Shown: in pieces, positions 7,081 to 16,176 of the stretch
Layout: each line of letters starts with the position of its first letter
Numbering within the stretch: the first letter of the stretch is position 1
NCBI GenBank assembly: GCA_013177825.1
Contig: JABLXX010000010.1
Coordinates: forward strand, 1-64,000
Direction of reading: 5' to 3'
Source: Syntrophaceae bacterium
Lineage (GTDB): Bacteria; Desulfobacterota; Syntrophia; Syntrophales; PHBD01
DNA length: 64,000 nt
Notes under the pieces: generated by a model
Databases searched by the model: none
What the model was told of the DNA's origin: nothing
Seen by the model: the letters and a program-made list of their open reading frames with translations, nothing else
Position numbers and translations under genes: made by a program

Positions 7081-8583
7081 ATGATTCCAGATCGTTATCG
7101 AATGTTTCTCGCGGCCCTTCTGCTGTCCGTCCTGGTGCTCGCCGTATACTTCAACGTGCAGCATTTCGATTTCATCCAAATGGACGATCCCCAGTACGTC
7201 GTGCAGAGCGACATCGTCACCGGAGGCCTGAGCTGGGACAGGATGCTAAAGGCTTTCTCGACGGTTCAGGTTGCGAACTGGCATCCTTTGACAACACTTT
7301 CCTTCATGTTGGACTACCAATTCTTTCGATTGAATGCCGCGGCATACCACTGGAACAACGTTCTTCTGCACCTGCTCGGCAGCCTCCTGCTTCTGGCTGC
7401 CCTGAACCGCATCACGAAGGCGTTCTGGCAGAGTTTCTTCGTTACGCTGCTTTTCTCCCTTCATCCCCTGCATGTGGAGTCGGTCGCCTGGATATCGGAG
7501 CGTAAGGACGTCCTGAGCGCCCTTTTCTGTTTCCTGACGATCTATGCCTACAGCCGATACACGGAGAAGCCCTCCATCGCGAACTATTCAGCGTTGATTC
7601 TGATTTATGCGGCCGGGCTGATGACGAAGCCCATGCTGGTCACGCTGCCATTCGTCTTGCTGCTCCTGGATTACTGGCCCCTGAAGCGTTTTGACATGAG
7701 CCTGACGAAGAAAAATCTTCATCTCGTCTATGAAAAGATTCCGCTCTTCGTCCTGTCCGCTGCCTCCTGCATCGTGACTTTCTGTGTCCAGAAAAGCAGC
7801 GAAGCCGTCGTCTCCGTGGATTTGATCTCCCTGCCGGCGCGAATTTCCAACGCCCTGATTTCCTATGCCAAGTACCTGGCGATGACGTTCCGGCCGGTCG
7901 ATCTGGCCGTTTTCTATCCGCATCCGGGAATGCCGTCCCTCGAACAGCTGCTGCCGAGCATCGCCGTTCTGGTCCTGATCACGGCCGCCGTTCTGTTTCT
8001 TGCCTCCCGCTACCCGTATCTGTTTGTCGGCTGGTCCTGGTATCTGGGCACCCTGGTTCCCGTGATCGGCCTCGTGCAGGTCGGTGTCCAGGCCATGGCG
8101 GACCGTTATACGTATATTCCGCTGGTCGGTATCTTCATCATGATCGCCTGGGGGATCCCGGATCTCCTCAAAACGTGGCGCCATCGGGGCATTGCCATGG
8201 CAACGGCCGGCTCCGTCGTGCTCTCTGTCCTGGCGGTCCTTTCCTGGCGGCAGGTCCAGGTGTGGGAAAACAGCCACACGCTCTTCCGGCACGCCGTCGA
8301 GGTTACCCGTGAAAACTCCGTAGCCCACAGCAATCTGGCCTTTGCCTATGCCCGGCAGGGAGATATCGATAGGGCCATCCGGCATTTCGACCTGGCATCG
8401 AAAATGACGCCCCATTTTCCCGATACCCATAACAATCTTGGAGTTCTCCTGGCGCAGGTCGGGAAATACGAAGAGGCGATCCGGGCATTCCGGACAGCCT
8501 TGAACGAATATCCGGGCTACGAACTGGCCAGGAAGAACCTGAATGTCTCCCTTGACCTTCTGGCCAAAGAAAAGCGCAATTGA
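7081..8583 (+). CDS. TMTC-like GT-C family glycosyltransferase with C-terminal TPRs
   Basis: A 500-residue protein: about ten membrane helices in residues 1-385, then a soluble tail with two to three tetratricopeptide repeats (NSVAHSNLAFAYARQGDIDR, HNNLGVLLAQVGKYEEAI). The acidic pair in QMDDPQYV of the first loop and HPLHVESVAWISERKDVL near residue 130 are hallmarks of the bacterial relatives of TMTC O-mannosyltransferases, which use lipid-linked sugars at the outer face of the membrane. The acceptor is unknown. It stands alone between the Rhs array and the polysaccharide genes. GGAAAGGA precedes the ATG. Confidence 0.75.
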   Translation: MIPDRYRMFLAALLLSVLVLAVYFNVQHFDFIQMDDPQYVVQSDIVTGGLSWDRMLKAFSTVQVANWHPLTTLSFMLDYQFFRLNAAAYHWNNVLLHLLGSLLLLAALNRITKAFWQSFFVTLLFSLHPLHVESVAWISERKDVLSALFCFLTIYAYSRYTEKPSIANYSALILIYAAGLMTKPMLVTLPFVLLLLDYWPLKRFDMSLTKKNLHLVYEKIPLFVLSAASCIVTFCVQKSSEAVVSVDLISLPARISNALISYAKYLAMTFRPVDLAVFYPHPGMPSLEQLLPSIAVLVLITAAVLFLASRYPYLFVGWSWYLGTLVPVIGLVQVGVQAMADRYTYIPLVGIFIMIAWGIPDLLKTWRHRGIAMATAGSVVLSVLAVLSWRQVQVWENSHTLFRHAVEVTRENSVAHSNLAFAYARQGDIDRAIRHFDLASKMTPHFPDTHNNLGVLLAQVGKYEEAIRAFRTALNEYPGYELARKNLNVSLDLLAKEKRN

Positions 8584-8613
8584 ACGATGCCGCACCGGGC
8601 GTCCCGAACCTCC

Positions 8614-8637
8614 GGATCTTTTATTTCTTGAAGATCC
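8614..8637 (+). terminator. Hairpin downstream of the TMTC-like gene
   Basis: GGATCTT (8614-8620) pairs with AAGATCC (8631-8637) around a 10-base loop, 30 bases after the stop codon. There is no T run behind it, so a role as a terminator or an mRNA end stabiliser is uncertain. Confidence 0.3.
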
Positions 8638-8805
8638 CCGGAAAGATCGTTATTCTCCCGCCGACTGTGCGGAGGGGAAGACACAAACAGCGGGCACGCG
8701 GTCTCGATGTGAAAAGAGATTCCCTGTGCGCCGGGGATCCACCGGAACACCCGTACGGACATGCTAAAAAACCCGTAAACGAGACCGGAGGACCGCCTTC
8801 ATTCC

Positions 8806-9981
8806 ATGGAAATCCCCGAAAAAAACAACATGCCCTGGCGACGCTGGATTTTCCTTTCAGTGGGGCTTACGGTTCTGGTCGTCGGGCTCTTCGCGGCCTT
8901 CAACCTCTACACCGACACCTACGGAATCCGCTGGACGTACTGCGGCCTGATCCTGCGGGGAGAGGACCCGGCGGTGGTCCGGACGGGGATGGAGCTGAAC
9001 CAGCATCTCTACAAGCCCGCTTACATCCTGGCCCACCCGGGGCGATTTGATTCACTTCTCTTCGGCTCCTCCCGGGCGGGGGCGATCGACGTGGCCTCGA
9101 TTCCCGGGGGGCGCTATTACAACATGAACTACGCCGCGGGCCTTCCGGCCGAGCACCTGGAGATCCTGAAGGTTCTGCTCGCCAGGGGGGTCCGCGTCCG
9201 GAACGTCGCGGTGGCCCTGGACGAGTTTTCTTTCCGGATTCGCCCGGAGGATCACCGGAAGGAGCTTCTTCGGATTCCCCACCCGCTTGTCACGGGGGAG
9301 TCCTGGCTCCGCCTCTTTGGCCGGTATTTTCTCCGGGTGCCCGAGGGGTTCGAGGTGACCGGCGCGGGACGGAAGCTCAGGGGGAAGACGAGGATCCATC
9401 CCTTCGAGATGGACAACCGGGGCATGATGCGCATCTGGGGATCCTTCGAGGAGCAGGTCGGGAAGGACCCCGAGGCCTACCGGCGGTCCCCCGTGTTCCG
9501 GGAGGAGTCGCCTTCCTACCCCGGCCTTTACATCCCCGAAACAATCGCCGTCCTCCGGGAGATGTCCGACTTGTCCAGGAAATACGGTTTCCGCCTGATC
9601 CTGTTCATCAATCCCATCCATTGGCGGGTCTACCTGAAGAACGCCGACGACCTCCAGACCTTCAAGCGGGAACTGGTGAAGGTCTCCCCTTTCTACGACT
9701 TCAGCGGACTCAACGCGGTCACGACGGACAACCTGAACTACTACGAGACGTCCCACTACCGCTACGGGATCGGGGACCGGATTGTGGAGCGTATCTTCGG
9801 ATCCGGTGCGGCGGGATCTGCCGGGGACTTCGGACGATACGTCACGGAAGAAAACGTGGAGGACGTCCTGGCCCGGGAGCGGGACGAAACGGCCCGGTTC
9901 CTGGCGTCGCACCCGGAGGCGCGAGCCTCAGCGGTCCAGCCCCAGAAAAACAATCCTCAAGGGCTTGTATCGCCGCAATAG
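8806..9981 (+). CDS. Membrane-anchored SGNH/DltD-like protein, putative glycan acyl-transfer partner
   Basis: A 391-residue protein with one N-terminal membrane helix (about residues 12-32) and an extracytoplasmic body. FGSSRAG at residues 86-92 resembles the serine block of SGNH/DltD-like proteins, and a second block near the C-terminal part (YYETSHYRYG) could supply the histidine. Members often work with MBOAT or acyltransferase-3 proteins in O-acetylation of glycans. It converges with the acyltransferase-3 gene on the other strand, the two coding ends overlapping by 54 bp. The ATG at 8806 has GGAGG about 13 bases upstream, a little far. Assignment to the fold is tentative. Confidence 0.55.
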   Translation: MEIPEKNNMPWRRWIFLSVGLTVLVVGLFAAFNLYTDTYGIRWTYCGLILRGEDPAVVRTGMELNQHLYKPAYILAHPGRFDSLLFGSSRAGAIDVASIPGGRYYNMNYAAGLPAEHLEILKVLLARGVRVRNVAVALDEFSFRIRPEDHRKELLRIPHPLVTGESWLRLFGRYFLRVPEGFEVTGAGRKLRGKTRIHPFEMDNRGMMRIWGSFEEQVGKDPEAYRRSPVFREESPSYPGLYIPETIAVLREMSDLSRKYGFRLILFINPIHWRVYLKNADDLQTFKRELVKVSPFYDFSGLNAVTTDNLNYYETSHYRYGIGDRIVERIFGSGAAGSAGDFGRYVTEENVEDVLARERDETARFLASHPEARASAVQPQKNNPQGLVSPQ

Positions 9982-11010
9982 AAGGAGGGACAGGGCCAGG
10001 GACAGGAAAAAGCCCGCCCCCGCTGAAGTCAGGTATAGCGTCCATCCCCGCCCGACGCCCGTCAAAAACAGGGCGTGGCTCACGTAGATATCCAGCGTCA
10101 ACGTTCCCAGCCGGCAAAGCGTCGTATGGATCCGGCTTCTTTCCGCCGACTGCAGAACGAAGGCCGCCATACCGATTCCGGAGAAGGCGACGAGGTCCTT
10201 GTAGACTGAAGCGACGAGCCGGGCCGGACCCGCGGCTCCGAGAAAATCCACGAGCCACGGATAGAACCGGGGCAGCTCGTTCTGGCGCCAGAAGGGCGCC
10301 AGGAGCGGAAACAGGACAGCCGCCGCAATCGGCAACCGATTCCACGAGGGGGACAGGGCGGACCGGTATTTCGAGACCAGAAAACCGGCGGCGTAGAAGA
10401 TCAGGTGGTGCTGGACCTCCGGGACGGCCAGCCAGTCCGTCCGGATCAGGCGGACGGCAAAGACCGCCAGGATCACCGCCGCGTCCTCCCATTTTTCCAA
10501 GCTAGCCCTCCGCATTCCCCGGATCGTCAGGAAGAGGATGCCGCTGGCCAGGAAGAGAACCCAGAGGAACCACAGGCCGACGGCCGGGGCGTGGAGAAGC
10601 TCGATGTACGATCCGGCGAGGCTCTCCGATGCATAGCTTCCCCGAACGGCGTAGTAGACGGCATGCCAGGCGAGAAAGGGAACGACCAGGCGGCGGAACT
10701 GCCGCCCCAGGTAGGCTGACGCCGGCCGGTCGAGGGACCGGGGCAGGACCCAGCCGCTGAGGAAGAAGAACAGCGGCATCGTGAAGGAAAAGACGAAGAT
10801 GAACAGGGGGTTGTCGCGGAACCGCGGGTCGTGGGCCAGGACGGCGTGCCCGAAGACAACAAGCAGAATCCCGGCGCCCTTCATGGCGTCTATGAGGCGG
10901 TCGCGGTTTCCCTCCGGGTAGGGCGGCATGGCGAACAGGGACCGGAGGCCGGCGGCGATGGAACGGTCCCCGCCTTTCCGCTTCCCGGGGCTTCCGGAGC
11001 GTTCAGCCAT
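9928..11010 (-). CDS. Acyltransferase family 3 membrane protein
   Basis: A 360-residue protein with about ten membrane helices. RDRLIDAMKGAGILLVVFGH near residue 40 carries the conserved histidine of the acyltransferase-3 (OafA/WecH) family, followed by FSFTMPLFFFLSGW. These enzymes move acetyl or other acyl groups from the cytoplasm to sugars of surface glycans. The start at 11010 overlaps the end of the upstream glycosyltransferase by 8 bp, so the two are one transcript. A shorter start at the MPPYPEG methionine is possible. The 3' end overlaps the convergent gene by 54 bp. Confidence 0.85.
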   Translation of the reverse strand: MAERSGSPGKRKGGDRSIAAGLRSLFAMPPYPEGNRDRLIDAMKGAGILLVVFGHAVLAHDPRFRDNPLFIFVFSFTMPLFFFLSGWVLPRSLDRPASAYLGRQFRRLVVPFLAWHAVYYAVRGSYASESLAGSYIELLHAPAVGLWFLWVLFLASGILFLTIRGMRRASLEKWEDAAVILAVFAVRLIRTDWLAVPEVQHHLIFYAAGFLVSKYRSALSPSWNRLPIAAAVLFPLLAPFWRQNELPRFYPWLVDFLGAAGPARLVASVYKDLVAFSGIGMAAFVLQSAERSRIHTTLCRLGTLTLDIYVSHALFLTGVGRGWTLYLTSAGAGFFLSLALSLLLLRRYKPLRIVFLGLDR

Positions 11011-11875
11011 GGTTTCGGATCTCCTCGAGGACGGTCCGGTAGCGGTCTCTCTTCCGCTTCGTTTCTTCCTTCCCTGGTGACAAAAGGGTTGAGAGCCCCA
11101 GCGTCCAGAGGCGCCAGCGGGCCTGGAGATCCTGGAGGCGTCGGATCCGCGCGACCGATTCGGGCCGGTAATGCTTCCGGTAGAAGAGGTACTCGGCCCG
11201 GACTTTCCGCCGGACGACGTCCGCCGAGGGCGAGTCCTGCTCGCTCCCGCCGCCGGCGTGAAAGATCACCGCGTCGTCGATGAAGCCGATCTCCCGCCCC
11301 GCCCGCCGGATCCGCAGGCAGAGATCCTGGTCCTCCCCATAGAGGAAAAAGCCTTCGTCGAATCCCCCGAGACTCCGGATCAGGTCCGCCGGGGCGAACA
11401 TGGCCGCTCCCAGGACGGCGGCAATCCGGCCGGGCAGGTTCGCCAGTTCCCCACGGGTATGCCGCTCGCCGGGATAGCGAAGGGAAACCGACTCCTGGGG
11501 CGTTCCGTCGGGATTGATCATCCGGGCTCCCGCCAGGCCCACAGCCGGGTGGGTGTCAAGGTAGGCGATCCCGGCGATCAGGGCGCCGGGCCGGACCTCG
11601 GTGTCGGGATTGAGGTAGAGCAGGCAGCGCCCCCGGCACAGCGGCAGGGCCTGGTTGTTCGCCGCGGCGAATCCCCGGTTCTCCGCATTCCGGATGAGAC
11701 GGACTTGCGGGAAGTCCCGCTCCACCATGTCCGCACTGCCGTCCCGCGAGGCGTTGTCGACGACGAAGACCTCCTTGTCCGCCGGATCCGCCGCCAGGAC
11801 GGAGGAAAGGCAGGGGCCGAGGAATTGCAGCGTATTGTAAGTGACGATGATGACGGAGAGTTCCATTGCATGCAT
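11003..11875 (-). CDS. Family 2 glycosyltransferase (rhamnosyltransferase-like)
   Basis: A 290-residue GT-A enzyme: ELSVIIVTYNTLQFL at the N terminus, VVDNASRDGS near residue 38, ENRGFAAANNQAL, the DXD-like LNPDTE at about 88-93, and GGFDEGFFLYGEDQDLCLR at the acceptor side. Such enzymes add single sugars, often rhamnose, to lipid-linked glycans in the cytoplasm. ATG 11866 (MELS) is an alternative to 11875. First gene of a two-gene minus-strand unit with the acyltransferase. It is close in type to the glycosyltransferase at 19931. Confidence 0.85.
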   Translation of the reverse strand: MHAMELSVIIVTYNTLQFLGPCLSSVLAADPADKEVFVVDNASRDGSADMVERDFPQVRLIRNAENRGFAAANNQALPLCRGRCLLYLNPDTEVRPGALIAGIAYLDTHPAVGLAGARMINPDGTPQESVSLRYPGERHTRGELANLPGRIAAVLGAAMFAPADLIRSLGGFDEGFFLYGEDQDLCLRIRRAGREIGFIDDAVIFHAGGGSEQDSPSADVVRRKVRAEYLFYRKHYRPESVARIRRLQDLQARWRLWTLGLSTLLSPGKEETKRKRDRYRTVLEEIRNHG

Positions 11876-12013
11876 CCTTAACGGACCGGGCGGATACCGT
11901 CAAGGGGGATTGAGCGGGAGCATGCGCCGGCTGATCCCGTTGTTGACTCTCCGCCTGAAAAGGGATAGCAGAGAAGCCCTTGAAAGATGGACCTGCACGG
12001 GAAAGGAAGGGGT

Positions 12014-12409
12014 ATGTTCAGAAAAACGATCTCACCGAGAATATCCGAGACGAACGCGGCGCGGCACATCGGCCACAACGCGATCCCGGTCTGGCTGGAA
12101 GAGGGGTTCATCGAGATTTTGCGGCTCTTCAGCGACGACCCCACGGGGGATCCGGCCGTGGCCATGGTGAACCTGAATATCGATTTCCTGGGGGAAATTT
12201 TCTTCGGCACGGACGTGGAACTTACGACGGCCGTGAAGAAGCTCGGCAACACCAGCGTCGTTCTGCACCAGGAGATTTACCAGAAGGGCAAGCTCTGCGT
12301 GCGTGCGGCCGTGACCTTTGTCCACTTCGACTTCCAGACGAAGAAATCGAAACCGGTCTCGGAGGAGGCCCTCCGGAGACTCCGGGAGCACCTGGTTACG
12401 GAAAACTGA
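12014..12409 (+). CDS. Hotdog-fold acyl-CoA thioesterase (4-hydroxybenzoyl-CoA type)
   Basis: About 131 residues from the ATG at 12014; a further in-frame ATG lies at 11987. ISETNAARHIGHNAIPVWLEEG matches the motif in which 4HBT thioesterases normally have an Asp as catalytic acid (D-x-x-G-H-x-N); here the residue at that point is an Asn/Arg-rich stretch, so activity may use another residue. QEIYQKGKLCVRAAVTFVHFD is the second strand pair. It stands alone between minus-strand sugar genes and has no obvious tie to the glycan pathway. Confidence 0.7.
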   Translation: MFRKTISPRISETNAARHIGHNAIPVWLEEGFIEILRLFSDDPTGDPAVAMVNLNIDFLGEIFFGTDVELTTAVKKLGNTSVVLHQEIYQKGKLCVRAAVTFVHFDFQTKKSKPVSEEALRRLREHLVTEN

Positions 12410-12443
12410 GCATGCGATTCGGCCGGCCCTACTCCGGCGGTCT

Positions 12444-13595
12444 TCAGACGTTCCGGGTATTCAGCAGCCGGCGGTAGTGCTCCGCCACCCGCGCCGCCGC
12501 CTTTTCCCAGGTGTGCTCCAGGGCCGTGCGTCGGGCCGCCTCGCCCATGCGCTCCCGCTCCCGGGGGTTGAGAAGGGTGCTCAGGATCGCCGCCACCTCG
12601 GCGGGCCGCTGGGGATCCTCGATGACGTAGCCGTTCTCCCCCGGGATCACGATGTCCCGGGCGCCGACGGTGCCGCTGACGGCCACGGGGAGACCCGCCG
12701 CCATGGCCTCCAGGACCACCATGCCGAAGGTGTCGAACGTGGAGAGCATGGCATAGACATCCGAGGCCAGGTAGACCTTCGCCAGTTCCTCCCTCGGTAT
12801 CGGCCCGGTGAAGAGGACCCGGTCGTCAATGTCCAGCCTCTGGGCGATTCCGCGGTACTTCTTTTCGTTCCCCCGCCCCACCACCAAGAGCCGGAAGGGC
12901 TCCGTGGGCCGCCGGAGCTTGATCTCCGAGAGTCCGGCCATGATCCGGTCGAGGCCCTTGACCTCGAAGTTCATGGAGACGAAGAGAATGACCGGTTCTT
13001 TAAGGCCGATCTGCAGGTGCTGCCGCACGTCCCGGCGGCACTCCTCACGGTCCAGTCCCTCGTACATTCCCAGGTCCACCCCGGGATGGTGCACTTCGAC
13101 CCTTGAGGGTTCCAGCCCGTATTCGTCGATGTAGAGTTTCCGGGTCAGCTCCGAGACGGCGAAGAACCCGGAACAGCGGTTCCCGGTGACGAGCTTCCGC
13201 TCCACCCAAGCGGTGGCCCGGTCGAAAAGGCTCATGAACGGCTTCTCCCGGACTCCGTAAACCCAGTAGCTGTGGGGTGTTCCGTGCATCGTGAAGAGGT
13301 CCGCCGCAAAAATCCTGTCGTGGGTGTGAATGAGGTCGATCCCCAGGGATTCCATCTCCTTCGCAGCGTAGAGGGCAAAGCTGGGGGTGACGAAGAACCG
13401 GGGGAAGGGAATGACGGAGACGCGGTGGAACGTCACATTGTCGGAGCGCCGCACCCACCGGTTGGCGAAGACGTGCATCTCCCACTCGGGGTTCAGGGCG
13501 AGCCGCTCCGTGAGCTCCGCCACAAAGCCCTCGGCGCCGCCCACCGTCCCGTACTTGGGAATGACCACGCCGATCCTCTTCCGCCGTTCCTTCAT
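12444..13595 (-). CDS. Family 4 (GT-B) glycosyltransferase
   Basis: About 383 residues from the ATG at 13595, which has GAAAGGG a few bases upstream and is preferred to an upstream in-frame ATG at 13646. Features: RIGVVIPKYGTVGGAEGFVAE at the N terminus, LIHTHDRIFAADLFTMHG, and the donor-site region TFDTFGMVVLEAMAAGLPV with GARDIV after it, all typical of GT4. The enzyme probably extends the surface glycan in the cytoplasm. It is the last gene of the minus-strand group FkbM - MBOAT - SGNH - GT4. Confidence 0.85.
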   Translation of the reverse strand: MKERRKRIGVVIPKYGTVGGAEGFVAELTERLALNPEWEMHVFANRWVRRSDNVTFHRVSVIPFPRFFVTPSFALYAAKEMESLGIDLIHTHDRIFAADLFTMHGTPHSYWVYGVREKPFMSLFDRATAWVERKLVTGNRCSGFFAVSELTRKLYIDEYGLEPSRVEVHHPGVDLGMYEGLDREECRRDVRQHLQIGLKEPVILFVSMNFEVKGLDRIMAGLSEIKLRRPTEPFRLLVVGRGNEKKYRGIAQRLDIDDRVLFTGPIPREELAKVYLASDVYAMLSTFDTFGMVVLEAMAAGLPVAVSGTVGARDIVIPGENGYVIEDPQRPAEVAAILSTLLNPRERERMGEAARRTALEHTWEKAAARVAEHYRRLLNTRNV

Positions 13596-13649
13596 ATGAT
13601 TTCCCTTTCGCGGGCGTCCCCAGGCAGGCGGTCCGCGTCTTTCCACCCG

Positions 13650-14717
13650 TCAGCGGTCGTCGAACCGAACTTCTCGAAAGATCCGCTCCGAGGCCCTCCA
13701 GGTCCAGTGGGAATCGTCGGGGTGGTAGAGGTCAACGGTCCCCTTTTTCAGCTCGTCCCCGAGAATCCGCTTTGTGTCGATGAAACCGTAGTCCTTCGGC
13801 AGCTCCCGGAGCAGCTCGAAGAACCGGCTCTCAGGGTATTTCTTCTCTGCCAGGTATTCCCGGTAGAGGTTGTATTTATCCGGCGCGGGCATGAACATCA
13901 AGCGGATGTTTCGCTCTTTCAGCATCCCTGCCAGGCGGTTCATGTTTTCGTTCAGCTTCCCGACGGTGGCCTCGTTGGATTTCGGCAGGTCCAGGAGGTC
14001 GAAGGCGCCGAAGAGGAGAGTCCGGCCGTCGCCGGCCGAGAAAAGGGGCCGGTCGGTCTTTACCTTGTAGACCTTGGAGAAAAAGGCGTGATCCGAAACA
14101 GGGTAGAGCAGGCCGTAGAGGACGTATTTGAAGTTGCCGTCGTTGACGAAGCCGACGGCGGGAAGGGTCGTTTCGTAGTCATAGACCCGCCGGCGATAGT
14201 CCCGGTCGATCCTCTCCATGGGCTCCACGGCCTTGAAATCCATCTCCCGGGCGAAGCTCCCAATGCAGGCCCGTTCCACCGTTTCGATGAGGACGAAACG
14301 GGGCTTGACCCGGTCGAGCCAGCCGTTGTTGAGGAGATAGATCACCGTCTGGGCCGGGTCTTCCCGGTAGATGGGGATGTTCAGGACGTTCCGGCCCTGG
14401 AGGGAGGCGATGTAGTCCTGGTAGAAGGCGTTCCGGCCACGGCCGCCGCCGAAGGAGAAGGAGTCGCCCACCGTCAGGACGTCCACCCGTTCGCCCTTCC
14501 AGAGGCGGTAGTCGAAGTGCCGGCGCGGCAGATCGACATGGAAGCGCTTCGGGACGAGGACCTCCGTGATGTATCCGATCCGGGCGAGATCCCCGGGGCA
14601 GTAGCCGTTCCGGCAGGTCAGGAGGTCCCGCGTGGCGAGGTTCCAGACGATCACGTTGAAGGCCGCGACGGCCAGGAAGAAGGTGAGAAAATAGAGGAAG
14701 AAGCGCTTGCTTGTCAT
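13650..14717 (-). CDS. SGNH/AlgX-AlgJ-like protein, partner of the MBOAT acyltransferase
   Basis: A 355-residue protein with one N-terminal membrane helix (residues 5-27). VLTVGDSFSFGGG at about 81-92 carries the SGNH serine and DDSHWT at 334-339 the Asp/His pair, an arrangement known from AlgJ/AlgX and related O-acetyltransferases. The start lies one base after the stop of the MBOAT gene (TGA-C-ATG), so they are translated together. Expected role: receives acyl groups moved across the membrane by the MBOAT protein and places them on an exported glycan. Confidence 0.8.
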   Translation of the reverse strand: MTSKRFFLYFLTFFLAVAAFNVIVWNLATRDLLTCRNGYCPGDLARIGYITEVLVPKRFHVDLPRRHFDYRLWKGERVDVLTVGDSFSFGGGRGRNAFYQDYIASLQGRNVLNIPIYREDPAQTVIYLLNNGWLDRVKPRFVLIETVERACIGSFAREMDFKAVEPMERIDRDYRRRVYDYETTLPAVGFVNDGNFKYVLYGLLYPVSDHAFFSKVYKVKTDRPLFSAGDGRTLLFGAFDLLDLPKSNEATVGKLNENMNRLAGMLKERNIRLMFMPAPDKYNLYREYLAEKKYPESRFFELLRELPKDYGFIDTKRILGDELKKGTVDLYHPDDSHWTWRASERIFREVRFDDR

Positions 14718-14718
14718 G

Positions 14719-16176
14719 TCAGAAATTAAAGTAAAGGAATTCCGATACCTTTGCCAGTTGGAACAGGCCGGCCAGGGACAGGGCGATGAGGAACCAGAGA
14801 GTCGCCCGGCCGGGCCGGAACCGCTCGGCCATCTCGTTTGAGTTCTTCAGGAGCAGGCAGAGCAGGCCGAACCCGAGGATCATCCAGACGGCCCGGGTGC
14901 CCCCCGGGAGGGTGATCCACTTGCCGAAACGGACGCCGTGTTCCGCCAGGAACCCCAGGGGTCCTCGAAGGTGCTCCGAGACGACGATGCCGTTCAGGCC
15001 GAGCATCCCCTTGAGGACCAGCCACGCCCGGTCCCACGATTTGGCCCGGAAGAAGATCCAGGCGACGTTCACGAAATGAAAGGTGACCAGCCACGCCGCC
15101 CAGTTCGGCAGCGTCCGGCCCGTCCGTTTCCAGAGGCGGTGGACGCCCATGGCGGCGCCGTGGAGGAAGCCCCAGAAGACGAAGGTCCAGCCCGCCCCGT
15201 GCCAGAGCCCGCCGATGAGGAAGGTGAGGAGGAGGTTTGCCGTCACCCGGGCCTCCGTTCCGCGGTTCCCGCCGAAGGGGATGTAGAGGTAGTCCCGCAT
15301 GAAGCGGCTCAGCGTCATGTGCCAGCGGCGCCAGAATTCCTGGATGTCCAGCGAGCGGTAGGGGCTGTTGAAGTTTACCGGGAGCCGGATGTTGAACATC
15401 CGGGCGGTTCCGAGGGCCATGTCGGTGTAGCCCGAAAAGTCGAAGTAGAGCTGGAGCGTGTAGGAGAGGCTGGTGATCCAGGCCTCCATGAAGGCCAGGT
15501 TCTCCGCCGTATCGAAGCCGCTGTTCGCCCAGGGGGCGAAGGAGTCGGCGATGACGACCTTCTTCACCAGACCGATGAAGAAGAGGTAAACCCCGACCGA
15601 GAGGTTTCCGTAATCGATCCGCTTGTTTCCCTCGTCGTCGAACTGGGGCATCATCTCCCGGTGGTGGAGGATCGGGCCCGCCAGGAGGTGGGGGAAGAAG
15701 GAGACGAACAGGGCGTAGTTGGTGAAGCTGTACTCCTTTGCCCGGCCCCGGAAGGCGTCCACCAGGTAGGCGATCTGGGTGAAGGTGAAGAAGCTGATGC
15801 CCAGGGGGAGGACGATGTGCAGCAGGGGCAGGTGAAGGCCTGACGAGCTGTTGATGTTGGCGATGAAAAAGTCGGCGTACTTGAACCATCCCAGGAGCAG
15901 GACGTCCCCGGCGATTCCCGCTGCCAGGAGCCGTTTCCGCCATGATTCCGGCTTCTCCCCGAAGTGGGACAGGGTCCGGCCGACGGCGTAGTTGAACAGG
16001 ATGCTCCCCAGGATGAGCGGCAGGTACCGCGGGTCCCACCAGCCGTAGAAGAAGAGGGACGAGAAGACGAGGGAGACCTTGGCCGCCTTCGTCCAACCCC
16101 GGCGGCTCAAGAGAAAAAAAAGGACCAGGGCGGCCGGCAGGAAGATGAAGATGTATTCGTAGGAGTTGAAGAGCAT
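14719..16176 (-). CDS. MBOAT family membrane O-acyltransferase (AlgI-like)
   Basis: A 485-residue polytopic protein. The family signature is clear: LPLGISFFTFTQIAYLVD, FDFSGYTDMALG, EFWRRWHMTLSRFMRDYLYIP and LWHGAGWTFVFWGFLHG, with the catalytic-type histidine at about 326 and a second at 339. AlgI-type proteins carry acyl groups from cytoplasmic donors to a periplasmic partner. The SGNH gene follows directly. Acyl modification of the exopolysaccharide of this island is the likely role; substrate not visible. Confidence 0.92.
   Translation of the reverse strand: MLFNSYEYIFIFLPAALVLFFLLSRRGWTKAAKVSLVFSSLFFYGWWDPRYLPLILGSILFNYAVGRTLSHFGEKPESWRKRLLAAGIAGDVLLLGWFKYADFFIANINSSSGLHLPLLHIVLPLGISFFTFTQIAYLVDAFRGRAKEYSFTNYALFVSFFPHLLAGPILHHREMMPQFDDEGNKRIDYGNLSVGVYLFFIGLVKKVVIADSFAPWANSGFDTAENLAFMEAWITSLSYTLQLYFDFSGYTDMALGTARMFNIRLPVNFNSPYRSLDIQEFWRRWHMTLSRFMRDYLYIPFGGNRGTEARVTANLLLTFLIGGLWHGAGWTFVFWGFLHGAAMGVHRLWKRTGRTLPNWAAWLVTFHFVNVAWIFFRAKSWDRAWLVLKGMLGLNGIVVSEHLRGPLGFLAEHGVRFGKWITLPGGTRAVWMILGFGLLCLLLKNSNEMAERFRPGRATLWFLIALSLAGLFQLAKVSEFLYFNF

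Noticed and set aside
12470-12477. GGCGGTAG, the core of the ops/JUMPstart element of RfaH-dependent polysaccharide operons
   Set aside because: It lies inside the 3' part of the minus-strand GT4 gene, not in a leader, and the rest of the JUMPstart context is missing. Probably chance.
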